DNA of 64,000 nucleotides from the NCBI GenBank assembly GCA_051294375.1, contig CM119263.1:3680785-3744784 (forward strand). The letters run 5' to 3'. Positions 33,153 to 44,649 of the stretch are shown piece after piece; position 1 is the stretch's first letter, and each line of letters opens with the position of its first letter. A program made the position numbers and the translations under genes. A model generated the notes under the pieces. It ran no database searches. It saw only the letters and a list, made by a program, of their open reading frames with translations, and was not told where the DNA came from. This stretch comes from Paraspadella gotoi. Taxonomy: Eukaryota; Chaetognatha.

Positions 33153-33559
33153 AACCGTAACACTTACCATTCCGAGGATTTTTTAGCAATAGGGTCAATT
33201 CTAATAATATATCTCAGCAACGGGGATGAAAAACACAGCAATTTCTTTGGGGAATAAATGAGCTTGACTTAGACGCCACAACGGGTCCTTATTGAAAAGG
33301 AAACGAACTGGATTCTAATTGGCGCCTTAACTTTTTTTTTAGCTCTAGAGCTCAGCTGCCTTTTACCAAGTAAAACTCATTGTTATCAATTCATAACTCG
33401 GACTTAAAAGCTCTTATCCACGTCCAAGTCTACCTACTCAGTTCTGATCACTTCATAGTTGATCCAAACAAGTTAGATCTAATCATTGATCATCCAAGTG
33501 ATCCCATTAAGTATTATCATCACGTCTTACCATGATTGAGTTAACTTCCCGATCAAACA

Positions 33560-33876
33560 TGTTGCAATTTCGAGACATCTCGCGAAGCACAGACATGTTC
33601 TATTCAATCTGCTTATATGTGCTGAGTCCGTTGATCATCTGCTCCGTGCAACCCAATATTTCCTCGCACTACCAATACGCACACTCTTTCTGGACATAGC
33701 CCTCACCTCGCATTATCTCTGCGTCGTTATTTCATGAGGAGAGATAAGAGGAGAAATGACGAAACTACGATGATCTATAAAGCATGAATATATAAAGAGA
33801 GATATACAAGAATATAATATGATAATACCTACCATTCATACCGAATCTCATCCCCAACAAATTCATTCTTTCCTCA
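33560..33876 (+). mobile_element. Possible solo LTR of a retrotransposon
   Basis: It starts TGTTGCAATTTCGAGACATC and ends ...TTTCCTCA, about 317 bases. TATAAA at 33776 and again near 33790 could be the promoter. Five bases downstream lies a primer-site-like sequence (33882). No second LTR, gag or pol was found, so at best this is a solo or truncated copy. The TG...CA ends are short and could be chance. Confidence 0.3.
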
Positions 33877-33881
33877 TGTTT

Positions 33882-33893
33882 TGGCGCCCAACG
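33882..33893 (+). promoter_or_regulatory. Primer-binding-site-like sequence, tRNA-Lys type
   Basis: TGGCGCCCAACG matches 12 bases complementary to the 3' end of tRNA-Lys, the primer used by several retroelement groups. The match stops after 12 bases. It supports the LTR call only through its position. Confidence 0.35.
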
Positions 33894-36800
33894 GTTCCTT
33901 TCTTATTTTCATAGATTTTCTCTTCTTTCTTCTTCATTTCTTAATCACCTTTCTTTTTCTTAAACCAGGCCACCTCTTTCCCTAATTCTTCCACCATAAT
34001 TCTCTACCTATTTTTCAGACTACTGTTTTACTTTTTCTTTTTATTAAAATACAGCTAATCACTATAATTCCTTTATAACAACCGACAACATAACTCAACA
34101 AATGTTACAATTCGGGATAATAATCTTTTTGTGTTTTTTTATACATCACCACACTCTTATTCGAATAAACTTATTTTTAACTCATTATTTTTTGCTTCTT
34201 ACTCTTTTAAACCATTTCCTCCACCTTATCATACTCACCCCTTCTTTCTTAACTTCACCCACGCCCCTTAATCCGATTTAACATCAAACAGTAAACGATA
34301 TAGATATGGAGAATGTAAAACACCGTTTTACACGCAATTATCGTCATTTTTTTCACTAAAAGACACTCTCCCTCCTTCTCTCTCTCTCTTCTCTCTCTCG
34401 TCTTCTTCTCTCTCTTCCTTCTCTTCGTCATTAACTTCTCTCTGTCTTTCTCTCCTTTCTTCCTCTCTCTAGCGTCATCCCTTTCACCCTCTCTCCTTTC
34501 CTTCCTCTATCCGCCTCTCTCGCTTCTGTTGTCCTCATCCCTCCATTCCTTTCTTCCTTCCTTCACTCCGTTTCTCCTTATCTTATCTTGTATCTTTCGG
34601 GCTCCGCGACATTTGAATCATTGATTCTTCTAAGTAGTTCCATCCCCGAACGCCAAATTGGCACAATGGTGTTCGAGACCTCATCTTCCCAACGGCTCTC
34701 CACATGCCGACTCATTTTACATCTACCATGGCGTTGCCCCATTAGTAGTCACACTAATATTGGCTAGATTTTTTCTCGGGATTTTACCAGTTGGCACGGC
34801 GTCTTCTCAACCTTTGATCGACTGTTCAAACCTCTTTATTCCGCCAAAGATACCAAAATCTGGGCCTTATTTGTCGCTAGAAAGCCGGTCCCATTTTAAT
34901 TCAAAGAAAAAAGCTCTTGCTTGCACTCTGAGTCTTCTTCAAGTCTTTCATCGACCGACAAATATCTCGGCCGGTGGAATACACTTGTCCTTTTCTCTAC
35001 TGTCGACTACTTAAATGAAACCTCACCGCGTTATTTTCGTAACATAAAATACAATTTCCATTTTCTATCTACAACTATAACAAAAACAAAGCTCCTTCTG
35101 AACAGCCAATATCTGAAATCTTGTAAATACGATATTCTATTATATCTAATTTTAGAAGCATCTCAAGTAATGAAAGATGTGTTACAAGTAGTTTAAGGAT
35201 TTAGTCGTTAATCGGCTTTAACGCCGTCTTCAGATGCGATGTAAGGCTTTGCTGGACGGATAAGGCGCTATGCTTGAGTATGATCATAGGTTAAGGTAGT
35301 GACTAGGAGTCCAGAGGCACAACATCAAGGTGTACGTCCAATTCTATTCGAAGAGACCGACTGCACATCTAATAAAATTATATCTCGACCTTTGCGTTTA
35401 GAAGTTAAGGTGTTTAGACGGGTTTAAACAAATAGCAAGTTTCCTGGAAATATCTGATATAACCACGGAGACCGATCGATAGAATACCGGGCTGGGAGGA
35501 CCACCCTGCGGTTATCGACCGCGCATCAGCCGCTGTAGGAGAAGTCCTTTTTGTTGATGTCTTATGCTTCACTGTTTTTTTTTTAAATTTTTCGATTATA
35601 CGTCGCCATATTCCTTCCTATTATTGTTTCGTTTCAACTAATTTCCTTTCCGCTCAATTTTTATTCTTCTTAACCTCACGTCATTCATCCCCCCCGCATG
35701 CGTCCAGACCGTTATTTGAACTCCAGATTCTGATAGCTTTTAGTCTCTCAAGCTCTTCACTGCTCGGCACAAGCCCGCCGCCTCGCCGCCCGCCCGTCCT
35801 GCCTCGCGCGCCGCCTTTAAACCTTGGACGCCGGACTATTATCGATCACCCTCTTCACGCACTTATACGCACAAAGCAGAAAAGTGAAACATGTTAAATG
35901 GCGATCGAACGACTCACGGGGGTCGATTTTAATCGAGACTCTGTGTACGGGGTCGATTACATTTGCAATGGGTATGGTCAATCGTCTCACCCGCAACCCC
36001 GTGATGCTCACATGCTGCTCTGTCACACTGCATTTACATGTATCGTATAATATGTCACCACATTAGTGGACATGTCCATAGTGTGCGGCTGTTCGACACG
36101 CCGTCTCCGGGACGAATCATTCCAATCAAACCTGGTACCTATATTCAGGCGCAGTAAAACTGAATGCTCGGATTTCGACAAAAGGAGAGCTCTTGACGAA
36201 TTCTGGAAAATAGTATTCACCTTTCAGCCTTTTTTCAAAGGCGTCCTGGTCTGTTTGTTTCGGATTGTTTTTTCTTTCGAGTTTAACTATATAAAAACTT
36301 AGATAAGAAAGTCCTATTAGCACGAGCGTTTGCAGCATCCAACTGGCTGTGAAGGCTCGGTTTCTTCCGTGTAAATAGGGCCATGTAATTCACCTTTATT
36401 CACGACCTCTTAATTCTAGTTGAAGATATACTTTCCATAAATCTGTTCTTCTTATAGAAAAATTTGATATTTCTATGCTATCCAGTCACTCGCCTCATTG
36501 GATGTTCATTACTTTTTACTTTTAGCAGTAATTCCTTATTTGAACGATGCAGAAAACTTTTTCGCAAAAAACCTGCTCACAGTAGTATAGTCCCTTTCCA
36601 CCTTTGATCGTTTTCTTGCCCAACGCATCCACTAGCTCTTGCTCTTCGAAGACTAAAGTTCAACGGTCTGAGCCTGTCAATAGCTTCTTCGTTCGCTCGT
36701 TAGACTTTCACACTATCTCCTCCGGCAAGTAATGTTTAATGTGTGATCTTGTCACTCTGTGCCCTCAATTAGAACTCTCATTAAACAAGTATATAGTCGA

Positions 36801-37555
36801 GTTATTGAAATATCGTCAGCTATTCGTAAGTCCAAATTATGATCAAGCGATTCATCTTCGCATACGAAGTGATCACATATCTTCGCATAAATTTTTTAAC
36901 TTCATAAAACTAAAAAGTTATAACAAAACCCCCGTCCTTGGGGAAATTATTGGTGGATTAGAATTATGTATATGCGTTAGTGCCTATATTTTAGACTTAT
37001 AGTAGTCGATCGACAACCCACAACAGTTGAGTGAGTATACGGCGCGATGTAGCAACAAAGAACGATTTAATAAATATAAGATAGTAGAGAGATTGAGCGC
37101 TTACTGTACAAATGAATCGCTTTAAATTCTAAAAATATATTTATTTGTAGACACATTAGCCGGCTTTACATATAAAAAAGCACGAATTTCTCTTGAAAAT
37201 CTACGTTCTACCGACAGTGAGAAAATAATTTTGTTTTAATATTTTTAGAAACGATTTCTATCGTGGTATTTTTTTAATAAGTTTTCGATGTTTTTGCAAT
37301 ACGTGAAAACCTCCTACCAAGATATAGAAAATGAGTAAGATACAGCTAAATTAAAGGACAATTCTTTACAGATTTTTATGGCTGGCTGTGATCCCTGGGC
37401 CGCTGTTAAAATAGTATAATACTCCTTACGGGTGATCCTTATTAAGATTATGTTGGCGGCTAAAAGAAGAAGAATATCGAGATATGAACTCGATTTCGCT
37501 TCGACGATTAATTTGGTTAGATAAAGAATATTAAAATGAGCGTAATGCGACCGTT
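33894..37555. other. Unique DNA, no gene recognised
   Basis: CT-rich stretch at about 34365-34570. Short frames at 34658-35014 (plus, 118 codons) and around 35817-36340 (both strands, 60-80 codons) have mixed composition but no domain, conserved start or splice pattern. 34668 TGGTGTTCGAGACC resembles a tRNA B box but has no tRNA fold around it. Confidence 0.45.
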
Positions 37556-37564
37556 CATAAATAT

Positions 37565-37640
37565 TATTATCATGAAGATGATACTGATGAGAATGATGAT
37601 GATGATGTGATGGATGATGATGATGATGATGACGATGATA
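37565..37640 (+). repeat. (GAT)n microsatellite
   Basis: GATGATGAT with several interruptions. The right-arm counterpart (CAT)n at 54735-54818 is longer and purer. Confidence 0.93.
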
Positions 37641-37899
37641 TGTAGTGAATGATTATCAATTGGGCAGTTGGCGAAAACTTTCTCTAAAACCGGTCATTTA
37701 CCATAAATCATGGTTATGGCACTATGACTTGTTGCAAAGTTCAGGCGCACAAGAAGGAACTATACTATTTTTTTGTAGAACAAGCGTAAATGATAAGACT
37801 CATCTGAAGAAACCACGCGGGAAAGGACGACGAGCGACGACCAGACGACTAATGAATGACGCCGACGGGACACGAACGACGAGAAAACAGACTCATCTG

Positions 37900-38100
37900 T
37901 GTAAAATCCTTAGGATTCTCGCCGCAACAGACTACGATCACACCGACGACGAGAAAGACGACGACGAGGACGACGGCGACGAGACGAAATCGACTGGGAA
38001 GTGGGCGACGACGAAATATCGCTGCGAAAGCATGGCGACGACAATAGATGGCGACCGACCGAAGATGGCGACGACGGAAGCACAATGGAACCGAAGACGG
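37900..38100 (+). repeat. (GAC)n-rich tract with GATGGCGACGAC motifs
   Basis: Degenerate GAC repeats. Its right-arm counterpart has expanded to a regular 15-bp array (54335-54465). A 174-codon plus frame (37645-38169) runs through it and is judged compositional. Confidence 0.75.
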
Positions 38101-38432
38101 CAGAGAGGACCTGATTCCGGGCGACGAACGAAGAAAAGAGATTATTTGAAAAGTCTCACTTTCCGCTGAAGACCGGAAGGCGAAGGGACTTTTATTATTT
38201 GGGCGAAAGTCTTGATCTTTTTTCTTTCGGCAACGGACGTTCTCTAATTCTGCGTGCTCCGTTTCTCCTCGTTCTGCTAGTATCCTCCGTTATCCTCGTT
38301 CTCGCTAGTTTTCCCATTAATCGGATTAATTAATGGCTTTTTGCAATCATCGTCGTTCTTGTCTTCGGTCTTCGTCCGTCATCGACATCATCATCGTTGC
38401 TAAACTTCGCCTTTTGACTTTTCCTATTCTCT

Positions 38433-38440
38433 CTCTCTTC

Positions 38441-38484
<44 letters not shown>

Positions 38485-38524
38485 CCTTTTCTCTCTCTCT
38501 CTCTCCTTCTCTCTCTCTCTCTCA
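38433..38524 (+). repeat. (CT)n microsatellite
   Basis: Interrupted CT run. In the right arm the corresponding GA run borders a 25-N gap (53970-53994), where the arm is broken. Confidence 0.95.
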
Positions 38525-38647
38525 CTTCGTCCCCTTTTCGATTCATGACCGGAATAAATCGAAACTGCGGTGGGGCGAATTAAATTATGGTGGCGATTTT
38601 TGATTGGCCTTTCCGTTTGACACAGACCGCGAAAGAGGTGGGGGTGG

Positions 38648-38725
38648 AGAGAGAGAGAGAGAGGGAGAGGGAAGAGGAGAGAGGAGAGAGAGAGAGGAGA
38701 GAAAAGAGAGACAGAGAAAGAGTCT
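38648..38725 (+). repeat. (GA)n microsatellite
   Basis: Interrupted GA run between two single-copy stretches, GACCGCGAAAGAGG and GTCGTGCCGAATGAG. Confidence 0.95.
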
Positions 38726-38804
38726 AGGGGGTGTAAAATGCGTCGTGCCGAATGAGAGGAAGGCGGAACCGAAACGGGGGGCGGTTGAGAGATGGGCGCG
38801 TGGG

Positions 38805-38980
38805 GAAATCGTCGTCGTCTTCATCGTTGTCGTCTTCGTCGTCGTCGTCTTTCATCGTCGCTCTTCTTCGTCGTCGTCTTCGTCTATTTTTGATTCGACT
38901 ATCGAAATCATACGCGACTTCAGCGATTTTCGCCTTCAATCTTTTTTTATCCTCGTCTCTTCGGACGTTGTTCTTTCTTT

Positions 38981-39018
<38 letters not shown>

Positions 39019-39020
39019 TT
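38805..39020 (+). repeat. (CGT)n/(CTT) triplet tract
   Basis: CGTCGTCTTCATCG repeats with a pure (CGT)n run at about 38981-39018. Counterpart at 50205-50480 on the other strand. Confidence 0.9.
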
Positions 39021-39469
39021 TATTTTTCGTTACTTCTGGACTACTTGGTCGTCGTTATCGTCTTTTCTGCTGTCGTCGTCGTTTTCCAAAAATCGATGCT
39101 ACTTTCTCGTTCGTTTGTTACTATTTTTTGTCCTTACTTTTTCCGTTATTTTCGTTCTAATAGTGTTATTTTTGGTTTTTTGTTTGTCTCTTTTGCAGCT
39201 GTCGTAGGTTTGTCCGTGTTTTCGTCTCGTATTTATTTTATTAAGTAATAACGTATATTCTTATATGACTAATTTCACTATGTAATTTTTTTAAACCAAT
39301 TGATGTTTCATTTCATATCTGTTTTCAATTAATCAGAATCTTATCAATTTAAATCAGGAAATGTCTTTTGTTTCAGTAAATAATGCAAAATTTAAAAAGT
39401 TAAAGTAATAAAAACAAGTAAACAAAAAATAGAGAACGTGGGAATTGCTGATGAGTCTATCTTTTTATC

Positions 39470-39552
39470 TATCTTTTTATCTTTCTTCTTTTTCTTTCTT
39501 TTTTTTTCCTTTTTTTCTTTCTTCTTTCTTTCTTTTTTCTTTCCTTTCTTTT

Positions 39553-39585
<33 letters not shown>

Positions 39586-39632
39586 TTTTCTTTCTTTCTT
39601 TCTTTTTTCTTTCTTTCTTTAAAACTTTTGTT
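39470..39632 (+). repeat. (CTTT)n microsatellite, interrupted
   Basis: TTTC tetramers with T-run interruptions. Counterpart 49560-49740. Confidence 0.93.
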
Positions 39633-39909
39633 CTTCCCATTTCCTACCCTCTCTATTTTTCCTTTTTTTTTTCTTTTTTAGACTCAACCCATAATATTTA
39701 CCACTTTCTTGCATTTTTAAATTACTTCAACGCGTATGTAGAATATTCATGAAGTTAAACGTCAACCCAAACGTCCTCTAAATCTATGGAAAGAAAATAA
39801 TTATAAGAAGAAAAAAGAAAAAGGGAAAAGAGAAAATAGAAGAAAGAATTGAAAACGGAAAACATGGGAAATAAAGAGAGAAAGGAAATTTGAGAATTAG
39901 TGAAAAAAA

Positions 39910-39910
39910 A

Positions 39911-39970
<60 letters not shown>

Positions 39971-39985
39971 GAGAGATGAGAGAGA

Positions 39986-40031
<46 letters not shown>

Positions 40032-40043
40032 GAGAGAGAAACA
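39910..40043 (+). repeat. (GA)n microsatellite, interrupted
   Basis: GA repeats of about 130 bases. In the right arm the same site is a CT run ending in an 81-N gap (49172-49288). Confidence 0.95.
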
Positions 40044-40534
40044 AGACTGGAGGAGATGATTCAGAAGGGGAGGAGCGAAAGAGTAGAGGAAAGATATAAA
40101 GGAGAGAAGAAAAACTATGAGGCTAAGTATGAGCAAATATAAAAGAGATTGGGCATTAGTGATAGAATTTGACTCTAACTGATATCGTAAGCTTCAATTT
40201 TCTATGTCACGATAAAAAGTTCTTGTGTCTCTCGACCTTTCAATCTCATTCCACATCATGATATCTTTTCTCCACATTTCTTCTTTATCTTGTTTTTTTT
40301 TTCTCTTCTCTAAATTATTTTCTCTTTTTTTCTGTTTGGTCATGAACAACGTCTAAAAGGGTCAGAAGGTGGACATAATATTTATGGGATTTTTTTTTTA
40401 AATTTTTGTTAAATTTTGTAATATTTTGTAAAAAAATTTAAAAAATAGCTACGACGTTTAAAATTACGTTCAGTAGTCCGGCGCAAAGAATCTTTTTTCG
40501 TTTGGGTGCTAACAAACCAAGTTGTTACTACAAG

Positions 40535-40957
40535 CAAGAACGGTAATTCAATGTGTTGCGCCGCATTGACTGCCTTATAACGTGAGCCGTGACGTTGATC
40601 GTGACGTGACGTGACGTGACGTGACGTGACGACGTACGTGACGTGGACGTGACGTGACGTGACGTGACGAGACATGACGACAATAACTTTCTGTGCCGTT
40701 ATTTCTGACACGCACTGCATCGAATTTTGGTTTTTTATTGTTTTTATTTCAGGCGGCGGTAGCATCACTTAGATTTGAGGTTTTTTTCGCTAAAAGAGCA
40801 ACCGCTAAATGTAAGTTATGAGCATTTTTAACGTAAGTGGGACAGTCTGACGGACAATCATACCGACCAACGGACCGCACGGACCCGCACCACCGACAGC
40901 CAGACCGAAAAGTGACTTATAAAGTTGCTGCGCGAGTACACGCCGCGCGGCTAAAAA
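40535..40957 (+). repeat. Dispersed element, copy 5
   Basis: CAAGAACGGTAATTC start, GTTGCGCCGC, a (TGACG)n pentamer zone (about 40590-40672), TTAGATTTGAGG, AACGTAAGTGGGACAG, the tetramer zone (GACGGAC...CCGACC), and end hairpin GCGCGAGTACACGC followed by CTAAAAAA. It is the mirror partner of copy 6. Confidence 0.85.
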
Positions 40958-41195
40958 AGGAAATTTTTTTGATTTATGCAAAAATTTTTTTTTCTCAATA
41001 CTAACTCAGTAGTCTTAGAAATGAACTTTTAGGCCAAACACCGTTCCGGATAAACTGTCGGGCGAACGGCTATGCAGACGGACGGAGGACAGCGGTTTCA
41101 AAGGGCAATATTTTTCGCCGCGTTTATCGCGCAGTCAATCTTCTTTGTATTACTTTTTTCACTCTTTCTTTTTCTCTCTCTATCGCTTTTTCGTC

Positions 41196-41196
<1 letters not shown>

Positions 41197-41227
<31 letters not shown>

Positions 41228-41330
41228 TTCTTTCTTTCTTTCTTTCTTTTTTCTTATCTTTCTTTCTTAATCTTTCTTTCTTTCTTTCTTTCCTTTCTTT
41301 TCCTTTCTATTCTCTTCTTTCTTTTCTTTT
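41197..41330 (+). repeat. (CTTT)n microsatellite, left arm
   Basis: Interrupted TTTC tetramers. The right-arm version (47906-48071) is longer and almost perfect. Confidence 0.93.
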
Positions 41331-41465
41331 TATTCTTCCATCAAATGACTCGTTTTCGCAAATCTTCTCCTTCCACATTCATTTTTTTAATTTTTATGTC
41401 AGAAAGAACAAGTTCAGTGTTTCATCATCCAAAATTTTGCATCATTGTCAGCATCAATCATTAGT

Positions 41466-41495
41466 CATCATCATCATCATCATCATCATCATCAC
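41466..41495 (+). repeat. (CAT)n microsatellite
   Basis: About ten CAT units. The right arm has roughly 18 (47690-47745). Confidence 0.93.
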
Positions 41496-41759
41496 ATCTT
41501 GTTTTATAATTATTGTTCATCATCATCAAAGCCCATTATCATCATCATTATCATTTGATGACACTTTGTTGTTGTTGTTGTATTGTTGTAGTTGTTGTTT
41601 TGATTTTCTCTCTTTTAGTTTTCAACCGTTTCGACGATTCGTTCTCAAACTTTGGAGCCAAGAATTTTTTTTCTTTCTTGAGAAAAAAGAAAGAAGAAAA
41701 AAAAAGGAAAAAACTCTTTTTGGCAATTTAAAAAACCTCTTAATTCCCGCAGCTGGGTT

Positions 41760-41769
41760 GGGTCTCTCA

Positions 41770-41822
<53 letters not shown>
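41760..41822 (+). repeat. (CT)n microsatellite
   Basis: CT run. The right-arm counterpart lies at the edge of a 271-N gap (47146-47416). Confidence 0.95.
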
Positions 41823-42124
41823 CATCTATTTTTTCTTTTTATTTTCTTATCGCTTTTCCTTTTGAATTCCGTCCTCTTTCTGCCTTTCTCTGTCCCTTCC
41901 CTCATCTTCTATCCTCATTCACTGTCTCGTCATCTTCCCTAAGTCGTGCCATTGACTTTTCGACCGTCCATCCGCTTGAGCTTCATATTGGTAGTCATCG
42001 TCGACGTCATCGTCTATCGTTGTGGTCATTGTCGTCCGGTCAGATCGTCGTCGTCCGACGTCGTTCGTCCACGGAATTATGGCAATCGTTCGTGGAGTCA
42101 GGCAGTTCCGACGAGGACGTCATA

Positions 42125-42127
<3 letters not shown>

Positions 42128-42169
<42 letters not shown>

Positions 42170-42190
42170 TCGTCGTCGGCGTCGTCGTCC
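42128..42190 (+). repeat. (CGT)n microsatellite
   Basis: About 14 perfect CGT units, then TCG interruptions. The right arm has about seven. Confidence 0.93.
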
Positions 42191-43067
42191 GGAAAAAAAG
42201 TTTCTCTTTCCGCCATTTTGATGTTTACTTTTTCGACTAAAAAAAAAACTCCGCTGAAATAACGGGATAATAATTGACTCTTCTGTCTTCAATTAATAAA
42301 AATTATAAATATAACTTTAAACTTATATAGAGAAAGTCAATTTTTCTAGTTCAATTTAAAAAAAATCTATGTATCGCGAGTTTTTTTTTTTTATAATGAG
42401 AATTTTAAAATTATTAATGATTGAATTTAGCTTTTCGCTATTGCAGCGTTTTGCAAAAAAAAAATTTTTCAATATTTTTATTTGCTTTTTTGATCCAAAA
42501 AAAATGTAGAAGAGCGTCATCGTCGTCGTCTTCGTCATCGTACGTCCTCGTCGTTACGTCGGTCGATTGTGACATGGGAATAGATATAAAAGCGCCATCT
42601 GCAAAGAAGAACCAAAAGGGAAAAAATTAATGAAAAGGTAAAAAAAGAATAAAAAAGGAAAATTGGTTTTTGATTTTCGCGAAGACGGAAATAAGCGTAC
42701 GACGCATTAAACGAATAAGAAAACCAAAAACGAAAAAACTAAATAAAACTGCCAAAATTAATTTTTAATAATGAAATAAAATATATGATTATGTTTTATA
42801 CGAGGTTTTAACATAATAAAAAACAACAAAACTTTTTAATAATTTTAAAAAAAATATCAACCAAATGTGAATTTGAAAAAGTTAACTTACTCACCTCGTC
42901 TCACACGTACGCTTTCGTCGGCGCGAGCCTTACCTCTCGAATCTCACAGCTTCAGCCCCACCGAATCCGCTGTCGCGGACACGGCACCCTTCACAATCCT
43001 CGCGGCGTCAGACCTCCGGTGAGATGATGAACCCGGATTGACCGTTCGTCACCCTTAACACTACTCA

Positions 43068-43139
43068 TCACTCGGCATCACCGCCGCCGGCCTCCGCCCG
43101 CCGCCGACGGCCGCCGCCCTTCCCCGTCTCAGCCGCCAT
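43068..43139 (-). other. Short minus-strand frame, possible uORF in a 5' exon
   Basis: ATG at 43139 opens 23 codons rich in Gly, Arg and Ala before a stop. Further along the minus strand two good donors follow: AG/GTAAGG (exon end 42934) and AG/GTGAGTAAG (exon end 42895). If transcribed leftward this would be a GC-rich 5' exon whose coding start may lie in a later exon. Confidence 0.2.
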
Positions 43140-43231
43140 GAGTCACGGGCCCGCTTCGTTTCCACGGAGAAAAAAAAAGGGAAGCGTCGGCCTCGTCAAC
43201 TCGAGTCTCGACCGGAAATGTTCGGCCAAAG
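43138..43231 (+). CDS. Candidate first coding exon, gene unknown
   Basis: The start context GCCGCCATGA is a near-ideal animal Kozak sequence. Thirty-one codons plus one base precede a consensus splice donor, AAAG/GTGAGT (GT at 43232), so the exon would end in phase 1. The peptide begins MSHGPASFPRRKKKGS and is basic, with no recognised domain. Without splicing the frame stops at 43299 (53 codons). The mirror copy begins at 45898 on minus but is broken by indels, including one in the A-run and one at the donor. Downstream, the intron would run into the minisatellite centre of the inverted duplication. Confidence 0.35.
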
Positions 43232-43309
43232 GTGAGTCGGTGAGCGAAGGACGAAAAGAGGAAAATGAGGAAGTTTTGCCGGCAAAAAGAAAAGGTTAAG
43301 TTGTTAATT

Positions 43310-43535
43310 TAATTTCTTAACTTAATCTCATCCCTTCTCTGAGCCCTAATCCTAAACTTTAATCCTTAACTCTCTTTCTCACCTTACTCCCTGACATCTA
43401 CTCCTATACATTTAATCTCATTCCCTAACCTTAGTCTCTTATCCTAGCCGCTATAACCCAATTCTCCTATCATACCCTAATCCTAAAACTTTAATCCTTA
43501 ACTCTAGTCTCATACTTATTCCCTAACTGTGAAAT
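43310..43535 (+). repeat. Degenerate CCTAATCCTTAACT-type repeat
   Basis: CCCTAATCCTAAACTTTAATCC and variants recur without a fixed period. Similar motifs occur at 43840-43920 and 55430-55660. This recalls but does not match telomeric CCTAA repeats. Confidence 0.6.
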
Positions 43536-44344
43536 GTAAGTCCTCGCATTTGACCAGATGAACCTTAAATCTCTCGTTTTGACCGTTCGGTCAATTTTCA
43601 GCTGGTTTCTTCTCAATGTAGAGGAGAGATTTCCAAATCGTTTTTAGTTTCATAAAAATATTCATGTAAACTCATTCGTCCGCTTGGAAGCTTCTCGTGT
43701 TTTCAACGTGTTTCTCATATAAATAATAGTAAAAAATCATTTTTTTGTCGTTTTCTTTACTTGTCGGAAATCTCACGTTAAAGCATCCAAACGGGCGAAA
43801 CTCGAACTCGATATCGCTAGCGTGAGAAAGAATCTCACACCTAACCTTAGTCTCTAATCCTATAACCTCATCTCTAATCCCACCCGCTAATCATATAAAC
43901 TTTTAACTAAATTTCTCAAGTCTATAACCGGAGTTGAGGCGCTTTTGAATAAAGTTTTGGTCATTAAGCTAATAAATGTTGTCACATTGGGTTTTAAAAA
44001 TAAAACATAATCGACTAATAGTTATAGCATAGTTTTTGCCAAGTTACGTAGAAAGTACGAAAAGACAGCCTGCAAATAAATAAATCAAATCTCAAATGGT
44101 TCAAGGCAACAGACGGAGTCGCAGTCGGCTCGTCAAGACTTGACCGCTTCAACCTCCGATAAACGGATTGAGGAAAAACAGAAAAACACACTACAGCCAC
44201 CAACAAAATACAAAAACAGGATAAAATAAAACAAACAAAGTGCATTCTTCTTCTGATTCGATCCGATGGAGATGACCACCGATCGGCGGAGAGGCGAGGA
44301 GTCGTCGCGTAGGATTGTCCGACTCTCTATTCCGTTTTAACGAT
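43536..44344. other. Unique DNA of the left arm, no gene recognised
   Basis: Single-copy sequence mirrored at 44650-45520. Between 44015 and 44245 the minus strand has a 76-codon frame of no known type. Confidence 0.45.
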
Positions 44345-44624
44345 TCAACTCACCCGGAAGGAGGGTAAGTTAAAGGAGTAGGTTAAAAGAGTAATTAAAA
44401 GGAGTAGTTTAAAATAGTAAGTAGAAAGGAGTTGCGTGTAAAAAGAGTAAGTTAAATTGAGTAAGTTAAATAAAAAATAAGTAAATAGAGTAGGTTAAAA
44501 GAGTAAGTTAAAGGAGTGGTTTAAAAAAGTAAGATTTAAATGGAGTAAGTTAAAAAATAAGTAAATGAGTAGTGTTAAGAAGTAGAGTTAAAGGGTAAGT
44601 TAAAAAAGTAAGTTAAGGGAGTAG
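44345..44624 (+). repeat. 14-bp minisatellite at the centre of the inverted duplication
   Basis: About 20 units of AAAGGAGTAAGTTA type. The right arm has only one unit before the gap, so the fold-back point lies in this array. The same unit occurs at 33094-33152. Confidence 0.88.
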
Positions 44625-44649
44625 NNNNNNNNNNNNNNNNNNNNNNNNN
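44625..44649. other. Assembly gap, exactly 25 N, at the centre of symmetry
   Basis: The right arm begins immediately after the gap with ACTCCTTTAACTT, the reverse complement of about 44385. Confidence 0.98.

Larger units (their letters stand above)
42895..43240. promoter_or_regulatory. CpG-rich island, possible bidirectional promoter
   Basis: GC-rich with frequent CpG (CCGCCGCCGGCC, GCCGCCGACGGCCGCC), flanked by AT-rich DNA. It holds a start codon in strong context on plus (43138), an overlapping ATG on minus (43137-43139), a TGAGTCAC (AP-1-like) site at 43139-43146, one good splice donor on plus and two on minus. Mirror copy at about 45780-46170. Confidence 0.45.
37560..44385 (+). repeat. 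Large inverted duplication, left arm
   Basis: The reverse complement of this segment forms 44650-50590 plus 53995-54850. Matching landmarks include 38335/54115 (GCCATTAAT), 38790/50505, 40957/48309, 42215/46875 and 43138/45898. Arms differ in microsatellite lengths and, near the centre, by many single-base indels. Confidence 0.93.

Noticed and set aside
34658-34690. tRNA-like A and B box motifs
   Set aside because: GGCACAATGG and GTTCGAGACC are only about ten bases apart and no cloverleaf can be drawn.
33894-34700. gag-like coding region after the primer-site-like sequence
   Set aside because: The stretch is pyrimidine-rich with stops in all frames. No zinc-knuckle, protease or polymerase motif is seen.
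43310-43535. True telomere
   Set aside because: Units are degenerate, not a pure short repeat, and lie inside the window with unique DNA on both sides.
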